From NCBI GenBank assembly GCA_035546295.1, contig DATKBT010000076.1, positions 106,554 to 170,553 of the forward strand: a stretch of DNA of 64,000 bases, written 5' to 3'. Below, piece by piece: positions 1 through 11,292 of this stretch; the first letter of the stretch is position 1, and each line of letters opens with the position of its first letter. The notes beneath the pieces were generated by a model, which saw only the letters and a list, made by a program, of their open reading frames with translations, did no database searches and was not told the DNA's origin. Source of the stretch: DATKBT01 sp035546295. GTDB taxonomy: Bacteria; Acidobacteriota; Thermoanaerobaculia; Multivoradales; Multivoraceae. The translations under genes and the position numbers were made by a program.

Positions 1-1
1 C

Positions 2-892
2 GGCCCCCTCCTGGCGGTGATCGGCCTGGCGCTGGGCCGGGACGCCTCGCTCGGCTGGCTGGTGCGGCTGGCGGCCGGGATCGGTGCGACCGTCTGTGTG
101 CTGTCGAGCGTGCTCTTCTTCGTCGCCTTCGTGTTCGGGCCGGCGCGGATCTCCACCGGCGGGTTCGCGCGGGCGGAGCCGGGATCGCCGGCTCGGCTGC
201 GGATCGTCAGCTTCAACGTGCTGCACGGTTACCCGGAGCTCCGCGACCCGCAGGGGCGAGCCGCCGACCTGGCGCGTTCGCTCCGCCACCTCGAGCCCGA
301 CGTCGTCCTGCTGCAGGAGGCCTGGTGTCTCGCCCGCCAGCGCTGCCTGGTCGTGCGGCTCGGGGAGGAGCTCGACATGGGATGGGCGTGGACCGGCGCC
401 AACGGTTCGCTGCTGATCGGCTTCGAGGAGGGCTGCGCCATCCTCAGCCGGTTCCCGCTGATCGACGTCGAGCGCTGGGATCTGCGGCCGCGCGCGAGCC
501 CGTGGCGCCGGCGGGCGGCGCTGGCGGCTCGGCTCGATGTCGGGGAGCGGCCTCTGCGCCTGGTCTGCGCGCACCTAGAGGACTCCTCGCCGAAGGTGGC
601 GACCGAGCAGGCGGGGGAGCTCGCACGCAGAGTCGCGGAGCTCGACGCGGTGCTGGTGGGCGCCGACCTCAACCTCGAGGCCGTCAGCGACGGTGTGCGC
701 CGGCTCAGGGAGGCCGGACTGGCCGACCTGATCCCCGAGGGCATCGACCACGTGCTGCTCGCGGCCGACGCCGGCTGGCGGGTCCACCGGGCCGAGATCC
801 GCTTGGATCGCGACGAGGTGTCGCGCGTGCTCGGCCGGGAGGTCGAGCTGTCGGACCATCACGCCCGGGTCGTGGATCTGGTGCGCGACTAG
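2..892 (+). CDS. Endonuclease/exonuclease/phosphatase family protein, membrane-anchored (5' partial)
   Basis: The reading frame is open to the left edge, so the N-terminus lies outside the window; an internal GTG at 17 is the first start codon seen here. The visible part opens with two hydrophobic segments and continues into an EEP (DNase I-like) fold. Hallmarks are SFNVLHG near residue 60, LLQEAW with the metal-binding Glu near 95, GADLNLE (Asp/Asn pair) near 215, IDHVLL near 240 and the terminal SDHHA motif. These proteins are metal-dependent phosphodiesterases or phosphatases acting on nucleic acids, phosphoinositides or sphingomyelin. The membrane anchor suggests the domain works at or outside the inner membrane. 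The substrate cannot be read from the sequence. It is convergent with the next gene. Confidence 0.85.
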   Translation, partial: GPLLAVIGLALGRDASLGWLVRLAAGIGATVCVLSSVLFFVAFVFGPARISTGGFARAEPGSPARLRIVSFNVLHGYPELRDPQGRAADLARSLRHLEPDVVLLQEAWCLARQRCLVVRLGEELDMGWAWTGANGSLLIGFEEGCAILSRFPLIDVERWDLRPRASPWRRRAALAARLDVGERPLRLVCAHLEDSSPKVATEQAGELARRVAELDAVLVGADLNLEAVSDGVRRLREAGLADLIPEGIDHVLLAADAGWRVHRAEIRLDRDEVSRVLGREVELSDHHARVVDLVRD

Positions 893-1088
893 AACAGCTC
901 GATCTCGCCTGGAGCTGTCCTCCTGCGATCGGGCGTGCGCGGGCAAACTCTTCGGCTGCACTGAAGCTCGTGCACGTCGATCCGACTCCCGCGGGCACTA
1001 CAATCGCCGTCTCATGGAGCCGGCCCTCACCCGGTCCTGCCGCCGTCCGCCGCGTTCGTTCCTGTCCGGGGTGGCCAGCGTCCGGTCG

Positions 1089-2921
1089 CTACGGATCGTC
1101 GGCGAGGAGCTCGAGGTGGATCTCGCGGGCGGCGGCGAGCCCGGTCTCGAACGCTCCGGGGTAGGAACCGTTGTAGATGGCTCGCGAGGCCGCCTCTCCG
1201 GCGAAGAACAGGCGCAGGGGGCCGACTTCGCCATCCTCGCCGGCGGCGACCGGGCGGGCCAGGACCTCCCGCTGATCCCAGCCGCCCGGGAGCGGCACCG
1301 AGTAGGCGCCGCGGGTGTAGGGCTCGAGGCTCCAGCGCGTGACGTGGATCTCGTCGGCGCGCAGGGCTCGCCGAACCTCCTCGTCTCCGTAGATCTCGCC
1401 GAGAGCGCGTACGGCGGCGTCGATCGCGGGGTCGTCGCATCCGCTGGCGCTGCGTGGTCCCGAAGTGCTCTCCTCGCCCGCACAGAGGCTCTCGAAGAGG
1501 CGCGCCCACTCGCCGCCGTAGAAGCCGATCGCGATCGGGGCGCCCAGTGGCTTCAGGACGAACGCCATGACCCGCCGCTCCTGGCTCGGTAGGGCGATCG
1601 CCTGGCGCTCGGCCAACTCCAGCTCGGCCGTCGCGACCTCGTCCTCGACCAGGACCCACACGTTGTCGGGCTCGGCGGGGAAGAGGTCCTCACGGAAGGG
1701 GAGGATCACCTTCTGCATGTGACCCATGCGGAGTTGCTCGATCGCCGCGATCTTCCACGGCGGCAGCGGGGGATCGAACTCGATGCTCCCGGCCTGGAGC
1801 ACCCCGACCGACACGGTGACGAGCGCGGTGCGCGCGCGATAGCGCCGGCCGGCGGCGTCGACGCTCACCCCCGCCTCTTCATAGGAGACGCGGGTGACCG
1901 GTGACTGGAGGCAGACCGGCAGGCCGGCGCCGTAGGCCTCGACGAAGGCGCCCATTCCGCGGTCGACCAGGTCGTCCTCGCCCGCGGCGAAGCCCGCGGC
2001 ATCGACCGCCGAGCTCGCCGTGAGCTCGGCGGCGGTCTCGAGCGGACCGGCGGTGGCGACGAGGAGCGGCAGGACGTCGGCGAAACGCGCGTCGTTGGGC
2101 ACGTGGTCGGCGGCGACGTCGCTGGTGGTGCGCACCTCGGCTTCGACCGCCTCGCAGAAGCGCTCCGGCTCGAGGGCGCCGTTGGACAACCGCCCAGCCA
2201 GCTCGCACAAGCGCCGTGCGTCACCGTCGTCGGTCAGGCTCTCATCGAGGAGAGCGCAGAGCTCGGCCGAGGATTCGCCGGCCCTCGCGACCGCCTCGCC
2301 CTGATCGCAGGCCGCCTCGGCGACCGCCTTCTCGTGCGCGATCCGCTGCGCCGCTGCCCCGAGCGCCTCTTCGTAGGCCTCGTAAGCTTCGCCGAAGGCG
2401 TCGTACTCCTCGCCGCTCGCCAGACGACCGTCGACGTAGAACGGGACGTCGAGCTCGCTACGGACCCGGCGAAAGCCCATGCTGTCGACCAGCGCGGTCA
2501 GGGGGTTGGTCGGGACGCCGTGGATCCAGGCGCCGCCGTAGTCGATCGGCACGAGGGTCCCCTCCTCGCCGACCGGGATCCGTCCGACGAAGCCGCGGCC
2601 GCCGATCCGATCCTCGGCCTCCAGGATCAGCACGCTGCGCCCGAGGTGGACCAGCTCGCGACCGGCGGCGAGCCCGGCCAGGCCGGCGCCGACGATGATC
2701 GCGTCGTACTCTGAGGTCTGGCGCGCGCTCGTCTCGCACTGGGCGCCGCCCAGGGCCTGCGCCGACCCGCTCGCCACTCGGCCTGCAGAGGGCCCTCCGC
2801 CCGGAACAGGGGCTCGCGCGGACGAGCACGCCTGCGCGAGGAGGCCGACGAGGAGGAGGACTGTCGATGCCCGCGATCGAGAGGAAGCGCGGGCTGTGGC
2901 GGTCTCGAGAATCGGGCGCAT
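1089..2921 (-). CDS. Flavin-containing amine oxidase, predicted lipoprotein
   Basis: This 610-residue protein begins with an N-terminal export signal ending in the lipobox LAQAC, so it should be lipidated and periplasmic or outer-membrane attached. About 60 residues later comes the dinucleotide-binding motif GAGLAGLAAGRELV, followed by EAEDRIGGR, the classic FAD-binding start of the monoamine/polyamine oxidase superfamily. The C-terminus has the second FAD contact region (FFAGEAAS, then YPGAFETGL). Expected chemistry is oxidative deamination of an amine with H2O2 release. The start at 2921 was chosen over the longer frame at 2981 because it places the signal peptide at the N-terminus. The lipobox is unusual for this mainly soluble family and suggests scavenging of extracellular polyamines (inference). 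Confidence 0.85.
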   Translation of the reverse strand: MRPILETATARASSRSRASTVLLLVGLLAQACSSARAPVPGGGPSAGRVASGSAQALGGAQCETSARQTSEYDAIIVGAGLAGLAAGRELVHLGRSVLILEAEDRIGGRGFVGRIPVGEEGTLVPIDYGGAWIHGVPTNPLTALVDSMGFRRVRSELDVPFYVDGRLASGEEYDAFGEAYEAYEEALGAAAQRIAHEKAVAEAACDQGEAVARAGESSAELCALLDESLTDDGDARRLCELAGRLSNGALEPERFCEAVEAEVRTTSDVAADHVPNDARFADVLPLLVATAGPLETAAELTASSAVDAAGFAAGEDDLVDRGMGAFVEAYGAGLPVCLQSPVTRVSYEEAGVSVDAAGRRYRARTALVTVSVGVLQAGSIEFDPPLPPWKIAAIEQLRMGHMQKVILPFREDLFPAEPDNVWVLVEDEVATAELELAERQAIALPSQERRVMAFVLKPLGAPIAIGFYGGEWARLFESLCAGEESTSGPRSASGCDDPAIDAAVRALGEIYGDEEVRRALRADEIHVTRWSLEPYTRGAYSVPLPGGWDQREVLARPVAAGEDGEVGPLRLFFAGEAASRAIYNGSYPGAFETGLAAAREIHLELLADDP

Positions 2922-3039
2922 CGTCGGTACCTCCACGCCTCTTGGCGGGGTTCGGGCGGATCGTCCTCGGGAGATCAGCAAAGGGTCGGCGCCGGATCCT
3001 ACGCCGCTCGCGGGCTGTCGTGCGAACCGCTGTCTGGGC

Positions 3040-5145
3040 TCAAGCGGAGCTCTGGTTCGCGGCCCCTCTCGCCGGCTCGAGCGCTGACGACGTGGGATGG
3101 CGCGCCAAGAGCTCGAGGAACGCGAGCACGAGGTCGGGGTCGAAGTGCGTGCCCGACTCGCTCCGGATGATGTCGTGGGCGCGCTCCGGCGTCATCGCTG
3201 CTCGATAGGGCCGCGCCGAGGTGAGAGCGTCGTAGACGTCGACGATGCCCAGGATCCGGCCGTCGAGCGAGATCTCGGTTGCCGCGATCCCTCGCGGGTA
3301 TCCGGTTCCGTCCCAGTGCTCGTGGTGCTGCCAGACGGGCGGCAGGATCTCGTCGAATCCCGGGATGGCTTCGAGCAACGTGGCGCCGAGGCTGACGTGT
3401 TCCTGCACCTGCAGGAACTCCTCCGGGGTGAGGCGGCCGGGCTTGTCGAGGATGTAGTCGGGGACTCCGATCTTGCCGATGTCGTGGAGCAGCCCTGCCC
3501 GGTACAGGCGGTCCTGATCTTCCGGCGGGAAGCCCAGATGTGCGGCGAGGTCCCGCGCCGAGCGCGCGACGCGCTCCGAGTGGCCACCGGTCCAGGGCGA
3601 CTTGAGATCCACTGCACGCGCGAAGGCGACGAGCGCCCCCTGGTGCATCCTCGACAGGTTCTCGATCAGCCCGGCGTTGGCCAGCGCCACCGCGAGCTGA
3701 TCGCCGAGCGCCTCGAGCCGCTTCAGGTGACGGTCGTCGTAAGACTCGCCCTGGGCGCAGGAGACGGCCACGAACCCCCGGTCGCCGACCGGCACGCGGA
3801 GCACCGAGGTCGACGCTCCAATCCGCAGCGCCGGCCACCACGCGCAGGGCTCGCTCACCCGATCGAGGATCAGGTGCGGCGGTTCTCGCCCGGCCATCTC
3901 GTCCACCGGCGGCTCGAGGCGCCGTTCGACGCCCCCGGGCTGGTCGGCCGCGTAGCTGTAGAGCGCGTCGCACCCGCCGCTCGCTCCATAGATCCTGATC
4001 GCGGCCTGATCAACGGGCAGGAGCTGGCCGATTCCCTCGAGCGCGATCTCCAAGATCCGCTGCGGCTCGGTCGCCGAGAGGATCGCGCGATCGATCGCGT
4101 TGGCGGCCTGCAGGGACTGAAACTGCTGTTCGAGCCTCCGAGCCATCCGGTTGAAGGCATCGGCGAGGAGCTCGAACTCGTCGCCGCTCCGGACCGACAC
4201 CCGTCGTCCGAATTCTCCGCCTCCGACGCTGGCGATGCCGCGGCTGAGGGCAAAGAGCGGCTCGAGCGTCCGACGGATCTGGAACACGCTGAGCAGGGCG
4301 ACCAGCAGCAGGGCGAAGACGCCGGCGAGGACGAGGGTTCGAATCTGGCGGCCGAAGATCGGGTCGAACGAGCTGCCCGAGTCGCTCAGCACCAGAGCGA
4401 GGCTCGGGGACTCCGCGAACATGTGAAGCGGGAGTCTCCAGAAGCGGACGAAGTGGTCGTCCCCTTCGCTCGCCACCTCGTCACGCCCGAAGAGCGCTTC
4501 CGGCCGCCTGAGGTCTGCGGGAAGGGCGTCGGCGAGCTCCCGATTGGTCGTCAGGAGCTCGTGTCCGGTCGAGTCGAAGACGGTGAGGTCGAGATTGGGA
4601 GGGAGCACCGCCTCGGCGGCTGCTCCCCACCACAGCCAGGAGGGATCGGCCTCGGCCCAGACGACGGTCTCGTCTTCGTCTCCTCGCTCCACTCGGCGGG
4701 CGACGACGACGAGCCCTCGGGGGAAGAAGGCGAGATGAGTCCCTCGTCCGATCGTGTCGAGCACCTGGGAGAGGAATTCAACCACCTCCTCCGGCAACCG
4801 CGTCGAGTCCTCCAGGGTCCCGATCGACCGGAGGCCTCGTGGGAGGATGCTCGCTTCGTCGGCACCGGTCGCTTCGGTGGCGCCGGCCGGTGATCCCCCG
4901 CTGGCGAGCTGCTGCGCGCTCAGCGCCAGCCGGTCCTCGATCAGCTCGAACCTCCCATGGATGCCGTCCGCGAGATCGCGGCCGATCATCTCTAGCTGCG
5001 CCTCCTCGATCCCCCGCAGGTCGAGCGCGAGGCCGCGCACCGACAGCCAGATGACGACGCTCAGCGGAGCGAGAGACGAGAGCGCGAACAGCAGCAGGAT
5101 TCGGCGCCCCACCCTGGTGCTGAGGGATGTGGCCTCGATCCTCAT
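3040..5145 (-). CDS. HAMP-GAF-HD-GYP sensor, predicted cyclic-di-GMP phosphodiesterase
   Basis: This is a membrane receptor of about 701 residues. A transmembrane helix near residues 12-32 is followed by a periplasmic sensor region of about 240 residues, a second helix near 285-305, a HAMP linker (GDEFELLADAFNRMARRLE), a GAF-like domain and a C-terminal HD-GYP domain. The HD-GYP hallmarks are present: HSERVA, LLHDIGKIGVPD near 550, QHHEHWDGTGYPRG near 610 and DVYDALTSARPYR. Known HD-GYP proteins hydrolyse cyclic-di-GMP, so this receptor probably couples an external signal to lower c-di-GMP. The start at 5145 is preferred because it puts the first helix at the N-terminus. The neighbouring pseudopilin gene upstream on the same strand may be co-transcribed. 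Confidence 0.88.
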   Translation of the reverse strand: MRIEATSLSTRVGRRILLLFALSSLAPLSVVIWLSVRGLALDLRGIEEAQLEMIGRDLADGIHGRFELIEDRLALSAQQLASGGSPAGATEATGADEASILPRGLRSIGTLEDSTRLPEEVVEFLSQVLDTIGRGTHLAFFPRGLVVVARRVERGDEDETVVWAEADPSWLWWGAAAEAVLPPNLDLTVFDSTGHELLTTNRELADALPADLRRPEALFGRDEVASEGDDHFVRFWRLPLHMFAESPSLALVLSDSGSSFDPIFGRQIRTLVLAGVFALLLVALLSVFQIRRTLEPLFALSRGIASVGGGEFGRRVSVRSGDEFELLADAFNRMARRLEQQFQSLQAANAIDRAILSATEPQRILEIALEGIGQLLPVDQAAIRIYGASGGCDALYSYAADQPGGVERRLEPPVDEMAGREPPHLILDRVSEPCAWWPALRIGASTSVLRVPVGDRGFVAVSCAQGESYDDRHLKRLEALGDQLAVALANAGLIENLSRMHQGALVAFARAVDLKSPWTGGHSERVARSARDLAAHLGFPPEDQDRLYRAGLLHDIGKIGVPDYILDKPGRLTPEEFLQVQEHVSLGATLLEAIPGFDEILPPVWQHHEHWDGTGYPRGIAATEISLDGRILGIVDVYDALTSARPYRAAMTPERAHDIIRSESGTHFDPDLVLAFLELLARHPTSSALEPARGAANQSSA

Positions 5146-5188
5146 CACTACCGATCGGTCGAACCGTCCTCCGCGCCGCTGAGCCCGT

Positions 5189-5689
5189 CTAGAAGTCCGC
5201 CGCCACACCGAAGAAGCTGCCGTTGTCGGCGCGCACGATGTCGTCCCGGCTGGCCTGCGCGGTCAGGGGCGGATTGCTGTTCCCGTCCGGTCCGCTGCTG
5301 TAGAGGTCGTAGTCCGAGTTGAGGGGCACCAGGAATCGGTCCTTGCGCCGCTTGCCGTCCCACTCCGGGTCGGTCGACGGCAGGTACTGGTAGAGGTTGC
5401 CCCAGGGATCCCGCGGCGGGGGATCGACGGCCTCCTCCAGCTCCTCGGGGAAACCTCCCAGGTCCGACTCGTACGCCTCGATGCTGTCGGCGAGGGTGCG
5501 CAGCTCCTCGAGAGCGCGAGCCAGCCGGCTCCTCTGGATCTGGTCGAGGTAGAACGGGATCAAGAGAGCCGACAGCACGCCGACCAGCGCGACGATGATC
5601 AGCAGCTCGAGCAGACTGAAACCTCGCTGGCAGCGGACGCGCGCCTTCTCGGTCCAGTCGTTTCGGAGGTGCGCGCGGGAATCCTGCAT
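5189..5689 (-). CDS. GspG-like type II secretion pseudopilin
   Basis: This 166-residue protein has a type IV pilin-like N-terminus: a basic leader of about 22 residues, then a prepilin peptidase site G|FSLLELL with the conserved Glu at mature position 5 and a hydrophobic helix. The body resembles the major pseudopilin GspG: a long helix, DPWGNLYQYL, and YDLYSSGPDGN before the end, the region that binds calcium in GspG proteins. It would assemble into the type II secretion pseudopilus after processing. No other T2SS genes are in the window, so it is an orphan copy here. It sits 43 bp upstream of the HD-GYP sensor gene. Confidence 0.85.
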   Translation of the reverse strand: MQDSRAHLRNDWTEKARVRCQRGFSLLELLIIVALVGVLSALLIPFYLDQIQRSRLARALEELRTLADSIEAYESDLGGFPEELEEAVDPPPRDPWGNLYQYLPSTDPEWDGKRRKDRFLVPLNSDYDLYSSGPDGNSNPPLTAQASRDDIVRADNGSFFGVAADF

Positions 5690-5704
5690 GGCGGACGACG
5701 GGAC

Positions 5705-6094
5705 TCAGGAGCGCGTGCGGCGCCAGGTGAGATCCGAGCGGCCGCCGACGATCGCGACATCGGCCCCATGGAGGGTGATCGCCAGGCTCTCCACCTCGCC
5801 GTCGTCGGTCTGCATCCGGACGATGTAGGTGGTCTGGCCGACCGCGTCTCCGACCCGCAGGAGCACTCCGAGAATCGGCTGCTGGACTTCGGGACCGTCG
5901 CCCGTGGTCCAGCGCACCGAGGTCCCGGTGAGGGTCAAGGTGCGGTGTCCCGCCTCCGGGAGCTCGCTCACCCAGGTGCCCGCGAGCTCCGGCGGCAGGC
6001 CGGTGAGCTCGCGCTCGGCGGAGCGCGAGGTCCGCCAAGCGATCGCTCCACTGATCAGGGTGAGGAGCGTCAGGATTGCGATGGTCGCTCTCAT
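5705..6094 (-). CDS. Small exported or membrane-anchored protein of unknown function
   Basis: This is a 129-residue protein when started at the ATG that places a hydrophobic segment (MRATIAILTLLTLISGAIA) at the very N-terminus; an in-frame start at 6148 would add a basic extension. The remainder is a small beta-rich domain with LAGTWVSELP and SVRWTTGDGP, resembling lipocalin-like 'amount of residual activity' domains in style but with no family I can name. It ends 15 bp before the pseudopilin gene on the same strand, so the pair may be co-transcribed. A role in secretion or the cell envelope is inference from location only. Confidence 0.6.
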   Translation of the reverse strand: MRATIAILTLLTLISGAIAWRTSRSAERELTGLPPELAGTWVSELPEAGHRTLTLTGTSVRWTTGDGPEVQQPILGVLLRVGDAVGQTTYIVRMQTDDGEVESLAITLHGADVAIVGGRSDLTWRRTRS

Positions 6095-6325
6095 GGAGAG
6101 ACACGCACTCGAAGAGGGACGAGAGGGTCTAGCTGAGCCTCGCCCCACACGGGCGAATCGAGTGCGGGACGACCATTCTGAGGATCATACCGAGACGAGC
6201 CGTTGCGCAGACGGACACCGCTTGGCCATCCCCCCGGAAGTCTCGGCGCCTCGGCCGAGCCCGCCCGTCCTTCCAGGTCCCAACTCGTCGCCGGCCGAGC
6301 CGCGGCCCTCGTGGGCTCGGCGTGC

Positions 6326-8170
<1,845 letters not shown>

Positions 8171-8205
8171 GTCGCTCCCGCCGCCCCCCGTCCGCTGACC
8201 CTCGC

Positions 8206-9051
8206 TCAAGGCTCGTCCGCCTCGCCGGTCGCGGCCTCCGGCGGCGGCGCGGCCCAGCGCGGCGGACGCTTCTCGCGAAAGGCCGCCATTCCCTCCGCCG
8301 CCTCCGCGCTCTCGAACCGCAGGCGGCTCCACTCGCCCGCGATGTCGAAGGCGCGGTCGAGGTCGAGCCGGTCGATGGCGCGCACCAAACGCTTGCACTC
8401 GGCGATCGCCTCCGGGCCTCCGAGGCGGATCGACTCGACCTCCTCGACGACGGCGTCCGCGAGCTGTTCGGCCGGCACCGCGCGGTGGGCGAGCCCGACC
8501 GCGACCGCCTCGCGGCCGTCGAAGCGGTGACCGCCGAGGAACAGCCGCATCGCATGGTGGGCCCCCAGCTTGGGCAGGCAGACGACCGAGATGATCGCGG
8601 GGATGACGCCGATGCGGACCTCGCTGAAGGAGAAGACCGCGCTCTCGGCCGCGACCACGACGTCGGCGGCGCCCACCAGTCCGAGCCCGCCGGCGAACGC
8701 CGAGCCGTTGACGGCCGCGATCACGGGCTTCGGGGAGTGCCAGAGTGTGCGCAGCAGCTCGGCGTAGGGGACGGGTCGCGCAGCGCCCTCGCCCTCGCCG
8801 GCGCGACCGGGGGGGTTCTTGAGGTCGGCGCCGGCGCAGAAGGCCGAGCCGGCGCCCGTGATCACGATCGAACGAACACCGCCGTCGTCGAGAGCGGCCG
8901 CGACGTGGGCATAGAGCTCGTCCACCAAAGTCGCCGACAGCGCGTTGCGGGCTTCGGGGCGGTCGAGCGTGACCCAGGCCGCGCCGTCGTGAACCGCGTA
9001 GCGGGTCTGCGTCTGCCCCGGGGCCTGCGGAGCTGCGCGCTCGGTCGTCAT
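8206..9051 (-). CDS. Enoyl-CoA hydratase/isomerase family protein
   Basis: This is a 281-residue crotonase-fold enzyme. Motifs seen are LDRPEARNALS near residue 30, ITGAGSAFCAGADLK near 65-80 (first oxyanion-hole segment), NGSAFAGGLGLVGAADVVVAAESA near 115-140 and FSEVRIGVIPA. The Glu normally found in the GGG(x)EL segment is replaced by a Leu-rich GGLGLVG, as in several methylglutaconyl- or isohexenylglutaconyl-CoA hydratases. Expected chemistry is hydration of an enoyl-CoA made by the neighbouring carboxylase route. A strong GAGGAGGAG lies upstream of the ATG. It is immediately upstream of the AtuA-like gene and surely co-transcribed with it. Confidence 0.9.
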   Translation of the reverse strand: MTTERAAPQAPGQTQTRYAVHDGAAWVTLDRPEARNALSATLVDELYAHVAAALDDGGVRSIVITGAGSAFCAGADLKNPPGRAGEGEGAARPVPYAELLRTLWHSPKPVIAAVNGSAFAGGLGLVGAADVVVAAESAVFSFSEVRIGVIPAIISVVCLPKLGAHHAMRLFLGGHRFDGREAVAVGLAHRAVPAEQLADAVVEEVESIRLGGPEAIAECKRLVRAIDRLDLDRAFDIAGEWSRLRFESAEAAEGMAAFREKRPPRWAAPPPEAATGEADEP

Positions 9052-9284
9052 GTCCGCTCCTCCTCGAAGGAGCGTATCCCGCGGCAGGTTCCGATGGAGG
9101 CCGTGGTGGACGCCCGTGGCGTCGATCGCTGCGAGGCCGCGCAGACGCAGCTCAGGTCGAGCGGGCGGCGCAGCGGCGTTCGACCTGCCGCCTCTCCTGA
9201 CGTGCTTCTCGGGTCAGAGAGGCACGATCAGGGCGGGCAAGGTTCGGCGAAGGCGGAGCACGGCCAGGCGCAGGCGAGGGCGGC

Positions 9285-11012
9285 TCAGGGCGGGACGGCC
9301 GTCTCGAGCACGAGGCGGCTGGTCGCTCCCGTCGTCTCCTCCCGGATGCCGACGGCGATCCGGTTCTCCCCTTCGGGAAGCTCCATGCGGACCACGAGGC
9401 GAAGCTCCCCCGCGACCTCTCCCACCGGGAACGACTCCTGTCGCATCTTGCTCCTCCAGCCGCCGGGTCCGTCGGCGGTGAGCCACACTCGCAGCGACGG
9501 TGGCGCGCCGGTGGTTGGGCGCAGATTCTCCACCGGAACGCGGATGCCGATGGGGATCTCCCAGAAGCTCCGCCCGAGCTCGACGCTTCCGTCGCGCAGG
9601 TCGACGCTGGCGCCGAGCGGGTTCTCCGTCTCACCGAGGTAGAGCGTGGCGACGAGATGGTCGAACAGCCGTTCGTCGAGGGTCTTGTCGCGCACGTTCT
9701 CGCGGTGGCGGACGAGGAGGCCGCGGCGGCGCGACGAGGCCAGGTCGACGTCCACGAGATGCTGACGACCCGACGGCGGCCCTTCCAACGAGAATCCGAG
9801 GACGTAGCCGATTGCCGCCTGGTCGACCGCCGCCACCACCGCCGCTCCAGGTCGATTGTCGTTGGTGATCGCGCGGCCGCCGGTCCCCTGCGCCACGATG
9901 CCGAGAGAGCTCTGCAGGTTGGCCGAGGAGATGTTGTCGTTGCGCATCGAAGGGCGGATCTCTGCGGTCGCGAAGTCGACCGCTGCGGACAGACCCGCGC
10001 GCAGCCCTGCCGAGTCCACGGCGATGACCGTCACCCGATGGCTGTTGGCGTGGGCGGCGACCTGGTGGAGGCGCCCGCTCTCGTCGTAGGAGAGGATCTC
10101 GCGCATCGTCTCGGCCTCGGCGTCGGACCGGTACGCTTCACAGAGCTCGCCGACGTAGGCGAAGGCCTCGATCGCCGGCCGGAGCGGGATCCCCGCGGAG
10201 ACCCAGACGAGGACTTTCCGGCCGTCGAGGCCGGAGACCGCAGAGACGACCTCAGCCAGCGCGCCGACCGTCTCGGCCGTCCGGCGCTCTTCCGCGACGG
10301 CGTGGTTCCTGGCGGTCGCCATCAGGTCTCCCCAGTTGTCCTCGCAGGGCTCGCACCCGGGGTTCAGCAGACAGAGCTCGTGGGAGGTGGCCAGCTCCTG
10401 CGTCGTCCGTGATCGCCCGCGGGAGTCGACCAGGGCTTTTGCGCTCGGCTCGCCCAGGCCGGCCACGTGGTCGCGCACATCGGCCAGTGAGGTCAGGGCC
10501 GGAGAGAAGCGGAGCCCGCGGAGCCGTTGCGCGACGACGACCCGGGGAGCAACCTCCTCGAGGCTCCCGAGCAGATCGCCGAGAACGCGGCTCCTCAGGT
10601 GGTTCGGAGTGTTGTCGTCGTCGAGGTAGAGCACCAGGGTCGGGGCTTCGGAGCGAGAGCCAGGAGTCGCTGGCGTCGCGGAGGAAAGTCGGTCCGGATC
10701 GCTTTCGCCACCGGCGGGCTCGCGCGTGTTCGGCGAGGCTGGCTCGAAGTGGACGATGGGCACGACCCGACCGTCCACCTTCAGGACGAAGTCGTCGGCC
10801 TCCAGGTCCTCGATGACTCGGCCCGCCCGATCGGTCACCGTGACGTCGACCAGCGCGATGCGTACGAAGACGGTGTCGGCCACGGACTCCGCGTCGGCGG
10901 CGGGTTCCTGAGCACGTCCGCTGGCGGCAAAGCCGAGACCGAGGCCGAGTCCCAGGGCGATCCAGATCGCCGGGCGGCTCCGAGCACCACGGGTGGCGGC
11001 GGACGACGTCAT
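9285..11012 (-). CDS. VWFA-related protein of the acidobacterial type (TIGR03436-like), exported
   Basis: This is a protein of about 575 residues with a signal peptide (hydrophobic GLGLGLGFAASG near residues 20-32). It then has the family's start module, VFVRIALVDVTVTDRAGRV and DLEADDFVLKVDGR, followed by a von Willebrand A-like region (LVLYLDDDNTPNHL, KVLVWVSAGIPL) that could bind divalent metal. A C-terminal beta-rich part follows. The domain family is largely restricted to Acidobacteriota and is a taxonomic pointer. Its function is unknown; an extracytoplasmic adhesion or scaffold role is inferred. The ATG at 11012 overlaps (ATGA) the stop of a GNAT-like fragment upstream, which suggests former translational coupling. 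Confidence 0.85.
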   Translation of the reverse strand: MTSSAATRGARSRPAIWIALGLGLGLGFAASGRAQEPAADAESVADTVFVRIALVDVTVTDRAGRVIEDLEADDFVLKVDGRVVPIVHFEPASPNTREPAGGESDPDRLSSATPATPGSRSEAPTLVLYLDDDNTPNHLRSRVLGDLLGSLEEVAPRVVVAQRLRGLRFSPALTSLADVRDHVAGLGEPSAKALVDSRGRSRTTQELATSHELCLLNPGCEPCEDNWGDLMATARNHAVAEERRTAETVGALAEVVSAVSGLDGRKVLVWVSAGIPLRPAIEAFAYVGELCEAYRSDAEAETMREILSYDESGRLHQVAAHANSHRVTVIAVDSAGLRAGLSAAVDFATAEIRPSMRNDNISSANLQSSLGIVAQGTGGRAITNDNRPGAAVVAAVDQAAIGYVLGFSLEGPPSGRQHLVDVDLASSRRRGLLVRHRENVRDKTLDERLFDHLVATLYLGETENPLGASVDLRDGSVELGRSFWEIPIGIRVPVENLRPTTGAPPSLRVWLTADGPGGWRSKMRQESFPVGEVAGELRLVVRMELPEGENRIAVGIREETTGATSRLVLETAVPP

Positions 11013-11161
11013 GACCCCGCTTCGAGGCGACGCCCCATGCTGACCCGGTCTTCGATGCCATAGCCGAGACTCCGGTAGAAGGCGACGACCTCGGCGTTGG
11101 TGGCGCGGACTTGCAGGTTCACCTTCGGGCATCCCAGCTCTCGCAAGCCGGAGCGCAACGA
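11009..11161 (-). pseudogene. C-terminal remnant of a GNAT acetyltransferase
   Basis: Reading the minus strand in the frame that stops at 11011-11009 gives about 50 residues with a typical GNAT C-terminus: LGCPKVNLQVRATN, then VAFYRSLGYGIEDRVSMG. The preceding acetyl-CoA-binding segment (R/QxxGxG/A) and N-terminal half are absent, because the frame turns into unrelated low-information sequence beyond about 11165. No start codon with a credible protein precedes it. This looks like a decayed stump left upstream of the VWFA gene, with its original ATGA overlap still intact. Confidence 0.7.
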
Positions 11162-11292
11162 GCGGGCGGGACCGCAACGGGAGCTCGAGCGCCGCCCCGG
11201 ACCTCGGGGCGCCGAGGATCTTATCGGCTATCGTTCTCGCCGATCCCGAACCTCCCAGACCCAACGTCTACGTTCAGCCCCGATCCATCGCG

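Noticed and set aside
892..930. Terminator hairpin after the first gene (ACAGCTC...GAGCTGT)
   Set aside because: The stem is only 7 bp with an 11-base loop and no T-run; chance occurrence is likely at this GC content.
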